A stretch of 7,136 nucleotides of DNA from Rhodoferax sp. UBA5149 (lineage in GTDB: Bacteria > Pseudomonadota > Gammaproteobacteria > Burkholderiales > Burkholderiaceae_C). Below the pieces are notes generated by a model, which searched no databases, was not told the origin of the DNA, and saw nothing but the letters and a program-made list of their open reading frames with translations. Location: assembly GCF_002413825.1 (NCBI RefSeq), contig NZ_DHXT01000150.1, positions 6,779-13,914 on the forward strand, written 5' to 3'. Made by a program: the position numbers and the translations under genes. Below, piece after piece: positions 5,619 to 7,136 of the stretch. Position 1 is the first letter of the stretch, and each line of letters opens with the position of its first letter.

Positions 5619-7136
5619 TCAGCTGAATGCCGTGGCTTGAGCCATCCCCTCCGGGTGCATCAGGAGCGCAAAAAGACTGCTGACATCGACCGCCTGAATC
5701 AGCAATTGGCCCCCGTTGGCCTTGATGAAATTTTTCACCAGCGCGCCATCCGTACGCCCGGCAAAGGGAGACGGCATGATCTGGGCGGCATTGAACTCTG
5801 GTACGCCGTGCAGCCCATCGACCAGCAGGCCAATCGTTTGTGCACCAAAGCGCACGATGATCACCTGGCTGCTTTTGTCGATGATGGAGGGCATGCCGCG
5901 CAGCAGATAGCCAAGGTCAAAGACCCAGACAGAACCCTGGTTCTCAGCGTCGCTCTGCAGCGCCAACAGGCCGATGCGCGCCTTGCGATCAGCCCTCGAC
6001 ATCGATGATATTTTTGCGGCGGGCAGGGCCTCCAGCACCTGCTCGGCGGGCAGCGCAAACAGGGAGCCATCGATAAAGAAAGTTGCAAATTCGCGCCCAC
6101 CCCGCTCTGTCAAATCTGATTTCAACACCGTCTTGCTTCTGTGGCCGGCGCCCGGGCGCTCGCGCACGGCACCAAAAGAATCAAACACGACGGCCAGCAC
6201 ATCTTCACGATAGCCATCCGACACCTTGAACTCCCGGTAACCGCTGGAGGCAGTGCAGCCCATGATCGCGTAATGCCCGTCGTGGATCACGATACGGGAG
6301 GCACTGCTGCCGTTCGGCAGCCTCAGCAAGGCCGGGTCCATTTCCAATGTCGCGCCCACCGGGCGCGTGGGGTCGGTGCTGGAGATCACACAGCCGCGTC
6401 GGTCCACAAACAAGGCATTCATCCCCGTCTTGTTTCCCAGTCCGCCACGCAGCATGGCTGAAAACTCGGGTGCTGCATCGAACACGATGCCGATGCCGCC
6501 CACCACATTGGCGCCATCATCGGGATCGCGAATCGCTGCGTGGTAGATATAGGTTGGCGCACCGCCGTAAAGTGGGGAGGGCGCAAACGGCGTCACGTAG
6601 TAGTCCTGTTCCGTGCGCAGCGCACGCACTTGCGCCAGCGTAAGCGCATCCACCGAAGTACCCACCACCGAGCTGCCATTCTGCTTTGGATGGGTGCTGG
6701 CAACAATGCAACCACTGGCGTCATAGACGACTAGTCGGGTATAGACCGTGTACAGGCGGTTGATGTATTCCAGAATGCGGGTGATGCGCTCGACCACCTC
6801 CTCGTCGCGCTCCGGCGCCGCCAGCGCCGCTTGCAACTCCGGCGTCAAGGCCCACCAGCGGCAATCGTCCGAACGTTCATACAAGTTGCGGTCCAGCAGA
6901 TCGACCAGCAGGTGCGACACGAATTCCGAATCGCGCAGACTGGACGCCAGCACGGTTTCATACAGATCGGCGATCGATTTTGAAAACAGTTCATTGCTGC
7001 GGGCGCCGGTCTCACCAATCTGATCCAGGATCGTCTTGAGCTTCATCAGTTCGCCGCGCTGGCCGGTCGTCATCACCTGACCATTCCACACCACGCGCTG
7101 GATGGTTTCGGCGGCCGTCATGATCTCGTACAGCGG
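5619..7136 (-). CDS. Cache-CheW chemotaxis signalling protein (5' end beyond window)
   Basis: CheW domains couple chemoreceptors to the CheA kinase, and Cache domains bind small ligands. The frame is open through the right edge (five codons, PLYEI, precede the first ATG at 7121), so the true start may lie outside. Numbering from that ATG gives 500 residues. Residues 26-100 are mostly helical, with LYERSDDCRWWALTPEL. A Cache-like region covers about 120-295, in two parts: YTRLVVYDASGCIVASTHP to GGIGIVFDA, then GMNALFVDRRGCVISSTDP. A linker follows, then CheW at about 342-490 (REFATFFIDGSLFALPAEQVLEALP, IIVRFGAQTIGLLVDGLHGV, LIQAVDVSSLFALL). I see no membrane span or signal peptide in the visible part, although Cache domains are usually periplasmic, and no methyl-accepting signalling domain. 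The ATG at 7121 has only a weak GAG before it, which favours a longer protein. The partners and ligand are unknown. Confidence 0.85.
   Translation of the reverse strand, partial: PLYEIMTAAETIQRVVWNGQVMTTGQRGELMKLKTILDQIGETGARSNELFSKSIADLYETVLASSLRDSEFVSHLLVDLLDRNLYERSDDCRWWALTPELQAALAAPERDEEVVERITRILEYINRLYTVYTRLVVYDASGCIVASTHPKQNGSSVVGTSVDALTLAQVRALRTEQDYYVTPFAPSPLYGGAPTYIYHAAIRDPDDGANVVGGIGIVFDAAPEFSAMLRGGLGNKTGMNALFVDRRGCVISSTDPTRPVGATLEMDPALLRLPNGSSASRIVIHDGHYAIMGCTASSGYREFKVSDGYREDVLAVVFDSFGAVRERPGAGHRSKTVLKSDLTERGGREFATFFIDGSLFALPAEQVLEALPAAKISSMSRADRKARIGLLALQSDAENQGSVWVFDLGYLLRGMPSIIDKSSQVIIVRFGAQTIGLLVDGLHGVPEFNAAQIMPSPFAGRTDGALVKNFIKANGGQLLIQAVDVSSLFALLMHPEGMAQATAFS

Overview
The window reads as chromosomal DNA of a GC-rich betaproteobacterium in the Burkholderiales, probably Comamonadaceae and perhaps near Rhodoferax or Polaromonas. 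This rests on the order outer-membrane protein (TIGR02001 type) then P-II, the ComM sequence and the PAS_7-rich signalling protein. The genus is a guess. I see no tRNA, rRNA, CRISPR array, insertion sequence or phage gene.

Layout. On the minus strand, an outer-membrane beta-barrel gene (1050 to 286) is followed 22 nt later by glnK, a P-II protein gene that runs off the left edge (263 to 1). amtB probably follows outside the window. Divergent from these is comM (1251-2789, plus strand), a YifB/Mg-chelatase-like AAA+ ATPase that acts in DNA branch migration during transformation. Its stop overlaps by 4 bp the stop of a convergent 842-residue triple-PAS, GGDEF, EAL protein (5314 to 2786, minus strand). 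A 304-nt gap separates that gene from a Cache-CheW fusion (minus strand, stop at 5619) whose reading frame is still open at the right edge.

The densest part is the 200-bp divergent region 1051-1250. Read toward the outer-membrane gene it has a near-consensus sigma-54 promoter (1087-1102) and a textbook NtrC enhancer (1183-1199) about 115 bp upstream of the predicted transcription start. The outer-membrane gene and glnK therefore look like a nitrogen-starvation operon. Two bp from the NtrC site lies a full-consensus LexA (SOS) operator, CTGT-N8-ACAG (1165-1180), well placed to control comM. A nitrogen-limitation switch and a DNA-damage switch thus appear side by side between an ammonium-uptake operon and a recombination helicase gene.

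The right half is signal transduction. One gene encodes an apparently soluble protein with both cyclic-di-GMP synthesis and breakdown domains. The other encodes a Cache sensor joined directly to CheW, with no methyl-accepting signalling domain and no membrane segment in the visible part. They lie in the same direction, but the 304-nt gap argues against tight coupling. I found no new multigene system. The main novelty candidates are the paired SOS/nitrogen regulatory region and the Cache-CheW architecture.
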